From Fictibacillus nanhaiensis (GTDB lineage Bacteria; Bacillota; Bacilli; Bacillales; Fictibacillaceae), in assembly GCA_016401345.1 (NCBI GenBank), contig JAEACG010000004.1, positions 62,001 through 126,000 of the forward strand: DNA of 64,000 nucleotides, read 5' to 3'. A program made the position numbers and the translations under genes. The notes beneath the pieces were generated by a model that did not search any database, had not been told where the DNA came from, and saw nothing but the letters and a program-made list of their open reading frames with translations. This document shows positions 50,703-59,322 of the stretch, piece after piece. Position 1 is the first letter of the stretch; the number at the start of each line of letters is the position of its first letter.

Positions 50703-50734
50703 AGCTACAATGAATACGACTAAAGACTTAATAA

Positions 50735-50766
50735 ATAAAAAACTCACAAAAATAGTGAGTTTTTTT
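50735..50766. terminator. Bidirectional terminator
   Basis: ACTCAC pairs with GTGAGT, flanked by A-run and T-run. Confidence 0.7.
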
Positions 50767-50775
50767 GCTTATGTG

Positions 50776-51501
50776 TTAATGCTTTTCTAACCACTTAATC
50801 ATCTCTTCTGCAACAATATCCTGCTGTGTTGTAGTTGAAATGTCAGCTGCATTATCCCCTTTTTGTTTTCCATACATGCCGAATCCAGCATGATTTCCGC
50901 CTTGAATCTCAAATAGAACAGTCTCACGTGACAGCAAGCTTTTCGTTTCCTTAATCTTATCCCTAGTCGTTAGCCCATCTTTTTCTGCGTAAATAGATAA
51001 GATCGGTGTGTCTTTGTTAGAAAAGTCATCTCCACTAGCAGGATAAGAGGCAAGCAGGATAACACCATCTACTACATTGGGATTTTTATGTGCAAATGTA
51101 GCAGCGCTTACCCCTCCTAAGGAGTGCCCTCCAATAAACCATTTCTTAATCGATGGATTACGGTTAATCCATTCTTCTGCTTTATTTGCTTCAAGCATCG
51201 CAAGATTTAGATTAAATTTCGGAATTCCGACGGTGTACCCAGCGTCTGACAATACTTTACCGAGATAACCATATGCTTCTGGTTCAACTTTTGCACCCGG
51301 ATAAAGGATAACCCCAACTTCTTTATTCGTAACACTAGGGTTGAACGTCACCCAATCGTCTTCATGCTCGATGTCTCCAACACTTTTCAACAGTTCTTTA
51401 GTAGGTTCATATGTCTGTTGAGTCCACACAAAAAATCCGATCAAGCAGCATACCAATAGTACTGCGATTACAAGAATTGCTCTTTTGATTATCCTTTTCA
51501 T
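50776..51501 (-). CDS. Membrane-anchored alpha/beta hydrolase
   Basis: A 241-residue hydrolase with an N-terminal hydrophobic anchor (about 7-27), so the catalytic domain lies outside. The nucleophile motif GGHSLGG (Ser near residue 126), an Asp in IYAEKDG (near 180) and the His in GGNHAGFG (near 203) make a catalytic triad. The family is the dienelactone-like/YqiA type often called alpha/beta hydrolase. Substrate unknown. Seven bases downstream of the membrane protein gene, hence an operon. Confidence 0.82.
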   Translation of the reverse strand: MKRIIKRAILVIAVLLVCCLIGFFVWTQQTYEPTKELLKSVGDIEHEDDWVTFNPSVTNKEVGVILYPGAKVEPEAYGYLGKVLSDAGYTVGIPKFNLNLAMLEANKAEEWINRNPSIKKWFIGGHSLGGVSAATFAHKNPNVVDGVILLASYPASGDDFSNKDTPILSIYAEKDGLTTRDKIKETKSLLSRETVLFEIQGGNHAGFGMYGKQKGDNAADISTTTQQDIVAEEMIKWLEKH

Positions 51502-51507
51502 ATTAAG

Positions 51508-52164
51508 TTAAGCACCTTTCAATTGGCGGTCTTGATGAATCTTTGTTGCAACAAGCGTGATCATCAAAAACAACTCAAAGCCGTTCGTGACAGCGGCACT
51601 TTCCACAGATATAGGAACCGCGCTTCCAACTGTCATCACAACTGAACCAATCAACATCCACTTCCAGCCTGTTTTTTTCCAAAGGATCGCTCCTGCCGTG
51701 ATCAAAGCAATAGACACGAACAGGACCATGAGAGGAGGACCTGATGAAGGTTCTGCAGAAACATATCGAAGTAAACCGTGTTCTCTTTCAGGAACGATTT
51801 TTACCCCATATGTTTCAGTGATAATTTCCATTATGACAAGGGCGATCGTGTAAAAAAGAGCTACTATGTATACAATTTTCCGTTTGGCGAACTCAATTCC
51901 AGCTCTGTTTAAAACACTCCATGAAAATAGAACGAGGGTAGGTGTGAAGAACGCATGAAACCAAAATCGTAAATAGCTCAAATTCTCTAAAAGTGGTCCT
52001 TCACCTAAGAATTTTCCTATAGCGATCAATCCGTTATCATAAACAAGTCCGAACACTACCAAAAAGAGTAGGGAAGAAGCATCCCATCTGTTAGCGAAGT
52101 TTATGCACATGAAAAGCAAAACGAGGTAAGCCGCTGTATAAATAAAATAGAAGACTGTATCCAT
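51508..52164 (-). CDS. Multi-pass membrane protein, unknown function
   Basis: A 218-residue protein with about seven hydrophobic segments. GGGGGGAATTTC places the start at ATG 52164 (MDTVFYFIYTAAYLVLLFMC); the frame is also open 18 codons upstream. No family name known to me; the pattern resembles Bacillus membrane proteins with a histidine-containing FWFHAFFTPTLVLFSW segment. Co-transcribed with the hydrolase downstream. Confidence 0.7.
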   Translation of the reverse strand: MDTVFYFIYTAAYLVLLFMCINFANRWDASSLLFLVVFGLVYDNGLIAIGKFLGEGPLLENLSYLRFWFHAFFTPTLVLFSWSVLNRAGIEFAKRKIVYIVALFYTIALVIMEIITETYGVKIVPEREHGLLRYVSAEPSSGPPLMVLFVSIALITAGAILWKKTGWKWMLIGSVVMTVGSAVPISVESAAVTNGFELFLMITLVATKIHQDRQLKGA

Positions 52165-52280
52165 GAAATTCCCCCCAAAGTTTATACTCATAAGAATTAC
52201 CTTATCCATACAAGGCAAAACGTTATGAGTACATCATAGTCTAAAAATGAGGAACATCATCAACGAACTTCACATATTGT

Positions 52281-52448
52281 TCATTTTTTCGAAGTGGTAC
52301 GGGCTTGCTTTTTCCATAGTGGCATACCTCTTTTCTGCAGCAACTTATATAGTGTGATATAGGTGAATGGAAATATGAAGGATAGCAGGGTGAAAAAGAT
52401 AAACCGCCAAGTAAGAATGCGGGTTAAGAATTCATTCATTTCAAACAT
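52281..52448 (-). CDS. Small membrane protein, candidate germinant receptor D subunit
   Basis: A 55-codon frame on the minus strand, MFEMNEFLTRILTWRFIFFT, then LLSFIFPFTYITLYKLLQKR and a basic tail. It starts three bases after the gerC stop, and AGGAGG inside the end of gerC serves as ribosome binding site (spacing somewhat long). One long or two short hydrophobic segments. Some GerA-type operons contain a small D subunit that modulates germination; size, place and membrane nature fit. Sequence similarity to a known D subunit was not tested. Confidence 0.65.
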   Translation of the reverse strand: MFEMNEFLTRILTWRFIFFTLLSFIFPFTYITLYKLLQKRGMPLWKKQARTTSKK

Positions 52449-52451
52449 CGC

Positions 52452-53594
52452 TTATCTTAGACCTCCTGCTGAGCTAATCGTCGTATGGATCTGTGTGTTT
52501 ATCTTCACTTGGCTAAAGTGGTTTTCACCTGTTTCCCAGTCATTTTTTAGTTTTAGCCACTCTTTATGATGATGCTTTTCCATGTAGACACCGAGACCTA
52601 GAATATCGGTTTTATATTGGTTCTGAAGTTTCTTAATAAATGACTCTATTTTTTTAGCGACCTGTTTTTCTACTTCTTTTTTCACATGATCTGCTGAAAC
52701 GGTACGTGAATCCATCTGTTTATTGACTTCTTGAATTTCTCCTTCTAGGCTGATTTTGATCGTGAACGTAAGCTGACCGTTTTTAGTTGGAACGAGTTTG
52801 ATCTTACTTTTCGATTTATCGGTTTTGTAGATGTAGAGGTCCTCATCTAATTCGAAAAAAAGCATACCTTTTTGAAATTCACCGTTCAAAATGTTCATAG
52901 CTTCTGTATCTTTTTCATTAAGTGTATGCGTTAATCTGCTTGATTCCCCTTTTATGATAGCGGCACCACCAAGCTTGATCTCTTCTGTATTCTTATAATG
53001 CAGCATTGGCAGGACGAATGAACGGTGAGCTAACAGGTCTTCCTGTAGATCTCCTAACCTCTTAATGCTCGCAGTACGCGAATGATTTTGTACATTAGCG
53101 GACAGTGTGTCGATATAGAGTGATGGCAGTTTTTCGTTATTCTCAACGTCAAGATACTGCTTCGTGTCTCCTTTTGTAATAAAGACACGAACACTCCGCC
53201 TAATATCTTCATGTCTGACAAAAAAATCTAGCAGACGCTCCATTCTTTCCGGTTGTCTTGCAACCTTATCTGAAACCAATATGATCTGGTTGTGGGCAAA
53301 ATATAACTCTTTATTCGAGAATTGAGCAATTTTTGATATTTGTTCAGATATATCATGTCCTTTTTCCTGAAAGTTTTGATACGCTTTTTCGTTCGTTACT
53401 TCAGGTTTTAGGGACCTTGGGACAGCCACTTGAAAGGTTCCGTTCATCATTGGTTGATTCGAATCATCACCCATAGTTTCCTGATCGATTCCGACACCAA
53501 TCACAAAAGCCTTTTTCTCGATCTCTCGTGCTCCGCAACCTTGTAACAAGTTAATAAGGAGGAGGGTTGATAGCAAATAACAAAGCTTCTTCAT
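52452..53594 (-). CDS. Spore germination receptor C subunit lipoprotein (GerC family), operon 2
   Basis: A 380-residue Ger(x)C lipoprotein. Lipobox LLQGC gives lipidation at Cys20. EIEKKAFVIGVGIDQ near 24-38 is the typical start of the mature domain, and EKQVAKKIESFIKKLQNQYK occurs near 308-327. The ATG overlaps the gerB stop by four bases. Located in the inner spore membrane facing outward. Confidence 0.92.
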   Translation of the reverse strand: MKKLCYLLSTLLLINLLQGCGAREIEKKAFVIGVGIDQETMGDDSNQPMMNGTFQVAVPRSLKPEVTNEKAYQNFQEKGHDISEQISKIAQFSNKELYFAHNQIILVSDKVARQPERMERLLDFFVRHEDIRRSVRVFITKGDTKQYLDVENNEKLPSLYIDTLSANVQNHSRTASIKRLGDLQEDLLAHRSFVLPMLHYKNTEEIKLGGAAIIKGESSRLTHTLNEKDTEAMNILNGEFQKGMLFFELDEDLYIYKTDKSKSKIKLVPTKNGQLTFTIKISLEGEIQEVNKQMDSRTVSADHVKKEVEKQVAKKIESFIKKLQNQYKTDILGLGVYMEKHHHKEWLKLKNDWETGENHFSQVKINTQIHTTISSAGGLR

Positions 53595-54691
53595 GATTTC
53601 ACTCCTCTAATTTTAGCGATAATATAAAGAGGGACAGGCACGATTGCAATTAATGCTAAGCTGAGTCGTCCGATAAACGTTCCCATCGCTTCCAAACCTT
53701 CCATGCCAATCGGAACCATCGAGACGAAGAAAATGATAGGAGACAGGATGACAATCAGTGTCTCTTTCTTTACTTTTTTAAATAGAGATTCTAAGACGAC
53801 GAGTGAAGAATCAATAGACATCGATGTTGTATTAAAGATCGTCATGATCCAGATGGTGAAATAGACAGATTCGAATCTCTCAAAAAAACCTCCAGGAAGT
53901 TCAATCTCCTTACCTAGCTCGATCGTTGGATTCTCTAAAAAATCAGTTCCGAGATTAGAAAAGACAGCCACACACGAAACAAAGACCAGCGTGTAGATGA
54001 TAATGGAAATAAATACACCTTTCACCGCAGCTGAGGATGCTTTATCAGGTTCATTAACAAGGTAAGAATAGCTTAAGATTATAGAGATGCCGGTGAACGA
54101 AAAGAATATATTGATCATGCCTGATCCATAGCCTTGCAAATCTGTTGTAAGCAGCGGATAAAAATTATCGAAATGCATGATTCGAATGTTTAAAACAACT
54201 AATAATAATGACACGATTAATACGACAGGTAAAAACATCGAGTTTATACGTATGAGTGCTGTACGAGAACCAAAAAGCGCATATAGCGTAACAAGCAGAA
54301 AAAGCAGACTTAAACTATCAGAGCTCGTGTTTGGCAACAGATATTTCTTCGTTATCTCTGCGATTGCTCGTATTTCATAGGCTGCTAATAAAGCAAAAAA
54401 TGCACCATAAATTATGATTAAAGGCAGGGCGAGTGGCTTTGGGATGATTCCTAGCAAAATTTCATAGATGCCTTTACCCGGAAACATACGAACGAATTGA
54501 CCCATGATCCATACGATACCTAGCACTATTCCTCCCATTACAAGAATGCTGATCACACCATCGATGCCGTTTGTTACGGTCGTGATATAGCGAGGCAGAT
54601 TAAAGATACCAACACCAATGACCATGGAAGCTACTGCGTACATTAATTCTTTAGCACTAATGGAACGATCGGTGTATTTGACTTTGCTCAC
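53591..54691 (-). CDS. Spore germination receptor B subunit (GerB family permease), operon 2
   Basis: A 366-residue permease with ten hydrophobic segments. SAKELMYAVASMVIGVGIFN at residues 11-30 is the conserved first segment of the family. It starts at GTG 54691, two bases after the A-subunit stop. It is only distantly similar to the B subunit at 12960-14075, so the two receptors probably recognise different germinants. Confidence 0.91.
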   Translation of the reverse strand: MSKVKYTDRSISAKELMYAVASMVIGVGIFNLPRYITTVTNGIDGVISILVMGGIVLGIVWIMGQFVRMFPGKGIYEILLGIIPKPLALPLIIIYGAFFALLAAYEIRAIAEITKKYLLPNTSSDSLSLLFLLVTLYALFGSRTALIRINSMFLPVVLIVSLLLVVLNIRIMHFDNFYPLLTTDLQGYGSGMINIFFSFTGISIILSYSYLVNEPDKASSAAVKGVFISIIIYTLVFVSCVAVFSNLGTDFLENPTIELGKEIELPGGFFERFESVYFTIWIMTIFNTTSMSIDSSLVVLESLFKKVKKETLIVILSPIIFFVSMVPIGMEGLEAMGTFIGRLSLALIAIVPVPLYIIAKIRGVKS

Positions 54692-54693
54692 AG

Positions 54694-56190
54694 TTATTCC
54701 TCTTTCTCTGAACGGACTTCATCTACTGTATCTAAGAAAACAGGTCTTTTTTTAATAAATGATATGGGCAAGCGTAGGAATAGCTCTTTCCAGTCGTTGA
54801 TAAAGATAGGTGCAAGAGGTGCTGCATATGGAATTCCTAGACTGGTCAGGTTGACGATGTGTACGACAAGTACGATAAAAGCGAGTGATATCCCATATAG
54901 CCCCATCATGCCTGCAGCAAAAATAAAGCTGAACAAGAGGATTCTATAGGTTACACCCATGCTATAGACCGGTAATGTAAAAGAAGCGATTGCAGTGATT
55001 GCAATTACGATGACCATTACGGTACTAACGATTCCAGCTTGAACAGCAGCTTCTCCAATAACGATTCCTCCTACGATCCCAATCGTTTGTCCGATGGGTT
55101 TCGGAAGACGCAGTCCTGCTTCCCGTAAAAGTTCCATCGTGATCGCCATCATCAGAGCCTCAACAAATGCTGGAAAAGGAACCCCTTCACGCGAAGCAGC
55201 AATTGAAAATGCGAGACGTGACGGAATCAAGCCTTGATGAAAAGAAACAAGTGCTATATAAAAGGATGGAAGAAATAGTGAGATGAAAACAGCGAATGCA
55301 CGCAGCATGCGCAGCAGTGATCCGATGTGCCATCTTTCATAATAATCTTCAGGGGCCTGAACCGTATCCAGGATCGAAATGGGTGCGATCAGTGCGTTTG
55401 CTGTCTGATCAGGAATAATCGCTAATCTTCCTTGCAAGAGTGAGAGTGCAACTTTATCAGGACGCTCCGTGCTAATAAACTGCGGAAAGGGAGACAGAAA
55501 GTTGTCTTCAATCGATTGTTCAATAATGCCTGAGTCGATAGGTGCATCAATGCTTATATGCTGTAAACGATGTCTTGCTTCTTCTACGATTGCAGGATTA
55601 ATCACATCACCTATATACAATAAAGCTACTTTTTTCTTCCCTCGTTCACCAATCACAAAAGTCTCTATCTTCAGGTTCTCGTCTGTGATCTGTTTACGAA
55701 TCATCGCGATATTGACACCGATTTCTTCTGTAAAACTTACTTTAGGCCCACGAATAAGAGATTCTGTTTGTGGTTCCTCAATAGCCCGAACTTTGCCGCC
55801 ATACGTATCCACACTAAAGCCTTCGTTTATGGAATCCATTAAGATGATGGTCTTGCCGTTCAAAAGATGATTGATCACATCATTCATTTTAGTAACTTTA
55901 GCGGTTTGAGCGGTTAGATAGATATCGGAATACATTTGCTCAAATAACGATGATTCCACGGGTGGTGCGTATCTTATATATTTGATGGACTTTAAGATGT
56001 TCTGCAGCTTATCTGAATCAACTAAGTCTGCCATATACAGAATAGTTAAAGATGTGTTTCTAATCTCGTACTGTAGCATTTTTAAATCAGGTGTTGGACC
56101 GAGCGTAGTTTGAATCCCTTCCAGATTGCTAGAAAGACTGTTACTTAATAATGGGGAGTGGTCAATTTGTGAATTTACTTCTTTTTTCAA
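54694..56190 (-). CDS. Spore germination receptor A subunit (GerA family), operon 2
   Basis: A 498-residue A subunit. Soluble N-terminal part to about residue 285, then STERPDKVALSLLQGRLAII and four or five membrane segments with GQTIGIVGGIVIGEAAVQAG. GGGAGGTC nine bases before TTG 56190 selects that start; an ATG at 56229 lies in frame but has no good site, and the TTG gives the same length as the other A subunit. First gene of a four-gene operon (A, B, C and the small 55-aa gene). Confidence 0.92.
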   Translation of the reverse strand: MKKEVNSQIDHSPLLSNSLSSNLEGIQTTLGPTPDLKMLQYEIRNTSLTILYMADLVDSDKLQNILKSIKYIRYAPPVESSLFEQMYSDIYLTAQTAKVTKMNDVINHLLNGKTIILMDSINEGFSVDTYGGKVRAIEEPQTESLIRGPKVSFTEEIGVNIAMIRKQITDENLKIETFVIGERGKKKVALLYIGDVINPAIVEEARHRLQHISIDAPIDSGIIEQSIEDNFLSPFPQFISTERPDKVALSLLQGRLAIIPDQTANALIAPISILDTVQAPEDYYERWHIGSLLRMLRAFAVFISLFLPSFYIALVSFHQGLIPSRLAFSIAASREGVPFPAFVEALMMAITMELLREAGLRLPKPIGQTIGIVGGIVIGEAAVQAGIVSTVMVIVIAITAIASFTLPVYSMGVTYRILLFSFIFAAGMMGLYGISLAFIVLVVHIVNLTSLGIPYAAPLAPIFINDWKELFLRLPISFIKKRPVFLDTVDEVRSEKEE

Positions 56191-56288
56191 TGCAACAGAC
56201 CTCCCTCGTTTTTTACTAGGTATGTCCATTGAATGAGGTGTTTATTCCATTAATAGGGTAGAAGAGAAAATATAAAGGACATGCAAAA

Positions 56289-56332
56289 GAAAAGAGAAGC
56301 CCATAAGCTTGAATGGAGCTTCTCTTTTTTAG
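56289..56332. terminator. Terminator-like hairpin
   Basis: AAGAGAAGC pairs with GCTTCTCTT, followed by TTTT; A/G-rich on the other side. It lies upstream of the second ger operon. Confidence 0.6.
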
Positions 56333-56360
56333 CTTTTTGTTATTTTATAAGGCATCATTG

Positions 56361-56507
56361 AAAAGTTGATTGGAGTGTAGGGTGGGAGACTCCTGGGGGA
56401 ATAGTGTGCCAGGTGGGACACCTTATGGCGCAAAGCGTCAAGGGGGCTCACCGCACGCCCCCCGGAAAGCGAGCACCCGAAATGGAAATCAACCACTTTC
56501 AAGAACA
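56361..56507 (+). repeat. Dispersed repeat, short form (copy D)
   Basis: AAAGTTGATTGGAGTGTAGG, GGGAGACTCCTGGGGG, GGCGCAAAGCGTCAAGGGGG, CTCACCGCACGCCCC, GGAAAGCGAGCACC and GGAAATCAACCACTTTCAAG. Same family as 37624, 43559 and 50441. Confidence 0.8.
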
Positions 56508-56642
56508 ACATTGACTAAGATGCATTAAGGATAGATTAGTGGTCTTTAACTATTTCTAAATTTACATAAAAACAAAGAACAACTATCATAAATGCATATC
56601 CATTTATTTGGAAGTATTGTGTAGATAGAAAGGAAATCATTC

Positions 56643-56822
56643 ATGGATGTTGATCTGAATATACTATTGCAAGAAATTAAAATCTGCCGTCAAGAAATGT
56701 ATGATCTTAAACCAAGCTCCAATGATTTTTCAGATGCTGATCTCGTCAAACAGAGTCAAAAGCTGGACAAACTAATCTACCTTTATCAAAAAGCAATCAT
56801 GGAGAATCCATCTGTAAAATAA
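56643..56822 (+). CDS. Spo0E-like aspartyl phosphate phosphatase
   Basis: A 59-residue protein starting MDVDLNILLQEIKICRQEMY with the family signature SQKLDKLI near residues 40-47. Spo0E-type proteins dephosphorylate Spo0A-P and delay sporulation. They are two-helix hairpins of this size. AAAGGAAATC precedes the ATG. The gene lies tail to tail with a LysR gene. Confidence 0.82.
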   Translation: MDVDLNILLQEIKICRQEMYDLKPSSNDFSDADLVKQSQKLDKLIYLYQKAIMENPSVK

Positions 56823-56832
56823 GATATTGAGA

Positions 56833-57732
56833 TTACTGGTCTAAAAGAAATTTAACCTTCTCTTTAAATTCTTTCGCTTCTGTCGAGAGCCCTTTTGTTA
56901 AAGGAAATAATGTCCAGAAGTCTTGGTAGATCAGATCAGGCTGCATAAACGGAATAATTGCTAAATTGCCGTTTCTTACATCTGCGTTGTTTTTGAAAGT
57001 GAAATTAAAAACAAAAGAAAAAGCATGTCCATCCAAGATTGCAGAACGCATGACTTCAATATTATTGGATGAGAATAGAATCTGTTCGTTCTTTACGTAT
57101 TTGTCATTGAATGTTATACCGCCTTTTGAATTGTAAATTACCAGTTTCTCATCGCTTAACTCATCTGGAGTAAGAAAATCTTTGTAATACAACGAAGATT
57201 TCTTGCCTGCACAAACGCAAACATGTCCCGTATACAACAGTTCATAATCCACTCCTTTTTCATGCTGAAGGTTGGATACTTCATAATCGGTAAATGGACT
57301 TAGTCCAATATCAATATGTCCATTCTTCATTTCCTCTAATATATGATCTTGATCGATCTCTCGAATCATAACGTTCGTTTCAGGAAATTGCTTATGAAAT
57401 AACAAAAATGCATCGTACACAATGTACATCAAGGCTGGAGCACATCCCACTCTCAACACATGTGTTTTGGCATGTTGTTTATCGGCTAACTCTTCATGAA
57501 GCTCTTGCATTTTTTTTAGTATCTCGTAAGCTTTGGAAACAATAAATTTCCCATCAGTAGTAGGAATCGTACCTTGTCTAGACCGAGTAAAAATAGTAAC
57601 GCCAAACTCTCTTTCGAGTTGCGTGATCGATTGTGATATCGCTGAAGGAGATAGGTGAAGCTTGTCTGCCGCCTTCGTGATCGAACTTTCTTTGGCCACT
57701 TCTACAATATATTTCATTTGTTCTAAGTTCAT
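56833..57732 (-). CDS. LysR-family transcriptional regulator
   Basis: A 299-residue LysR regulator. Helix-turn-helix in residues 1-60 (MNLEQMKYIVEVAKESSITK, then LSPSAISQSITQLEREFGVT), then a substrate-binding-like effector domain. GGAGATAACG precedes the ATG. Targets not evident: the upstream gap to 58032 shows no divergent gene close by other than a GNAT gene 300 bp away. Nothing else recognised in that gap. Confidence 0.88.
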   Translation of the reverse strand: MNLEQMKYIVEVAKESSITKAADKLHLSPSAISQSITQLEREFGVTIFTRSRQGTIPTTDGKFIVSKAYEILKKMQELHEELADKQHAKTHVLRVGCAPALMYIVYDAFLLFHKQFPETNVMIREIDQDHILEEMKNGHIDIGLSPFTDYEVSNLQHEKGVDYELLYTGHVCVCAGKKSSLYYKDFLTPDELSDEKLVIYNSKGGITFNDKYVKNEQILFSSNNIEVMRSAILDGHAFSFVFNFTFKNNADVRNGNLAIIPFMQPDLIYQDFWTLFPLTKGLSTEAKEFKEKVKFLLDQ

Positions 57733-58032
57733 CGTTATCTCCTTTATTTAAGCTATGTTTAACTAAGTTAATTTTATTTCATTTTATCTTAAATAACGAG
57801 AAAGTTGTTGCATTTAAAGTAATTTAGGAAAGAAATTTATGAAAAAGATCAATTGACGCTTCTAATTGATTAAGTAGTTACATGTGTCAAAGCTCTTGAA
57901 TGAATACGGAAGGGTTAAGTACAAGGGAATTATTGTTTATAAAGTAATACTTTTTAAGAGAAGGTACCATATACCCCACATTTATTAAGTATAGTTAAAA
58001 CGATTAGCCCCTGGCAGAGGAGGAAAAGAAAA

Positions 58033-58530
58033 ATGATTGAAACGCACCGTCTTCTATTACTACCTTTTACTTATGAACTTGCGGAGGCCACACTTAAGAG
58101 TAAAGAAGATCTGATCAATTTACTAAACTACAATGTATCCAACGAGTGGCCGAGTCCGCAATATATGAAGTTGATCAAGATTCAAAAAGACAAGCTGCAA
58201 CAAACGCCTGATAGTAGTGCATGGGGCAGAATAGCCATTGACAAGGAAACACGTACACTATTTGGAGAAATAGGATGTAAAGCTCCACCAGATGAGAAGG
58301 GGAGAGTTGAGATTGGATATGGCATGGTAGGTGAAGCACTAAACAAAGGGTATGCCACTGAAATGGTAATTGGATTCACGGAGTGGCTTTCTTCACATCC
58401 AGAAGTTGAAAAAATTTCTGCAGAGTGTCTAAAAAGCAATACTGCATCTGTAAAAGTACTGAAAAAATCAGGGTTTATGATCATAAGAGAGGTAGACGAT
58501 ATGATTTATTGGGAAAAGTCACAAAAATAA
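58033..58530 (+). CDS. GNAT-family N-acetyltransferase
   Basis: A 165-residue acetyltransferase of the RimJ/RimL type. IETHRLLLLPFTYELAEATL opens the fold; EIGYGMVGEALNKGYATEMV (near 92-111) binds acetyl-CoA, and NTASVKVLKKSGF is the C-terminal motif. GAGGAGG precedes the ATG. Substrate unknown; could be an LysR target. Confidence 0.88.
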   Translation: MIETHRLLLLPFTYELAEATLKSKEDLINLLNYNVSNEWPSPQYMKLIKIQKDKLQQTPDSSAWGRIAIDKETRTLFGEIGCKAPPDEKGRVEIGYGMVGEALNKGYATEMVIGFTEWLSSHPEVEKISAECLKSNTASVKVLKKSGFMIIREVDDMIYWEKSQK

Positions 58531-58650
58531 TTTACTTGGATAATTAAAATAATGTTTTAAACCATCTCATTCGGGTATCCAAAGAGTGTTGTCCATATCT
58601 TGCCAAAATAAGTGAAACAGCATGTAATCAAAAGAAAGGGTAGATGCAGT

Positions 58651-59274
58651 ATGAACCTTTCAAAAGGTGAATTGAATGGACACACTTTTTTAGCAAAACT
58701 CATTACTCAATATGCCCATATTCATAAAAAAGCAATTGGTCCTGCTGCGGAAAGATATATTGAGCAGCTGGGTCTACGTACCGGTGAATGGATAGAAAGA
58801 TTTTATGATGATCCATTGGATTGGACAGTTGATCAATACGTTCATGTCATTGTGGATTTAAAAAATTCCATCGGCGGGCATTTTGAGATTGTCAGTGTAA
58901 AGCCTGACCATGTAATAGTTCGTGCAAAAGAGTGTCCTTTCGGGGAGTTTGTTAAGGATGCACCGCACTTATGCAAAATGACATCCAGTGTACTTGGTGG
59001 AATAGCAGCACGAAAATTTGGTTATGGAAAAGTCTCGCTGCGTCAAAGGATAGCCTTAGGAAATCCTATCTGTGAAGTAGCCATTTACTTTCAGCCTGAT
59101 GAACGAGAACAAGGAGATATCTATCAAGGCATTCCAGTTACACCTGAAAACGGTGATCCTTTTTCTTGGGAAGAAGAGACCATCAGTATGCTTAATAATG
59201 AGCTGAAAAAATGTGATGAGATGGTTGAGTCACTTCTAAATGAGCTCGAAGAATTAAAAAGTGGAAAATCATAA
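58651..59274 (+). CDS. Metanogen_OD-like sensory/output domain protein
   Basis: A 207-residue soluble protein. CPFGEFVKDAPHLCKMTSSV near 96-115 and NPICEVAIYFQPD near 142-154, each with conserved cysteines, resemble the methanogen output domain found at the end of sensory proteins. The C-terminus is coiled-coil (MLNNELKKCDEMVESLLNEL). AAAGGG precedes ATG 58651. It converges with an RsbR-type gene; the pair may be linked in stress signalling, but this is inference. Confidence 0.7.
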   Translation: MNLSKGELNGHTFLAKLITQYAHIHKKAIGPAAERYIEQLGLRTGEWIERFYDDPLDWTVDQYVHVIVDLKNSIGGHFEIVSVKPDHVIVRAKECPFGEFVKDAPHLCKMTSSVLGGIAARKFGYGKVSLRQRIALGNPICEVAIYFQPDEREQGDIYQGIPVTPENGDPFSWEEETISMLNNELKKCDEMVESLLNELEELKSGKS

Positions 59275-59285
59275 AGATAATTAAA

Positions 59286-59322
59286 ACAGACCCTTAATTA
59301 GAGTCTGTTCTTTTTGTTTTTT
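59286..59322. terminator. Bidirectional terminator
   Basis: ACAGAC pairs with GTCTGT, followed by TCTTTTTG on the plus strand. Confidence 0.7.

Noticed and set aside
52363-52569. Plus-strand ORF opposite gerC
   Set aside because: Shadow of gerC and of the small 55-codon gene on the minus strand.
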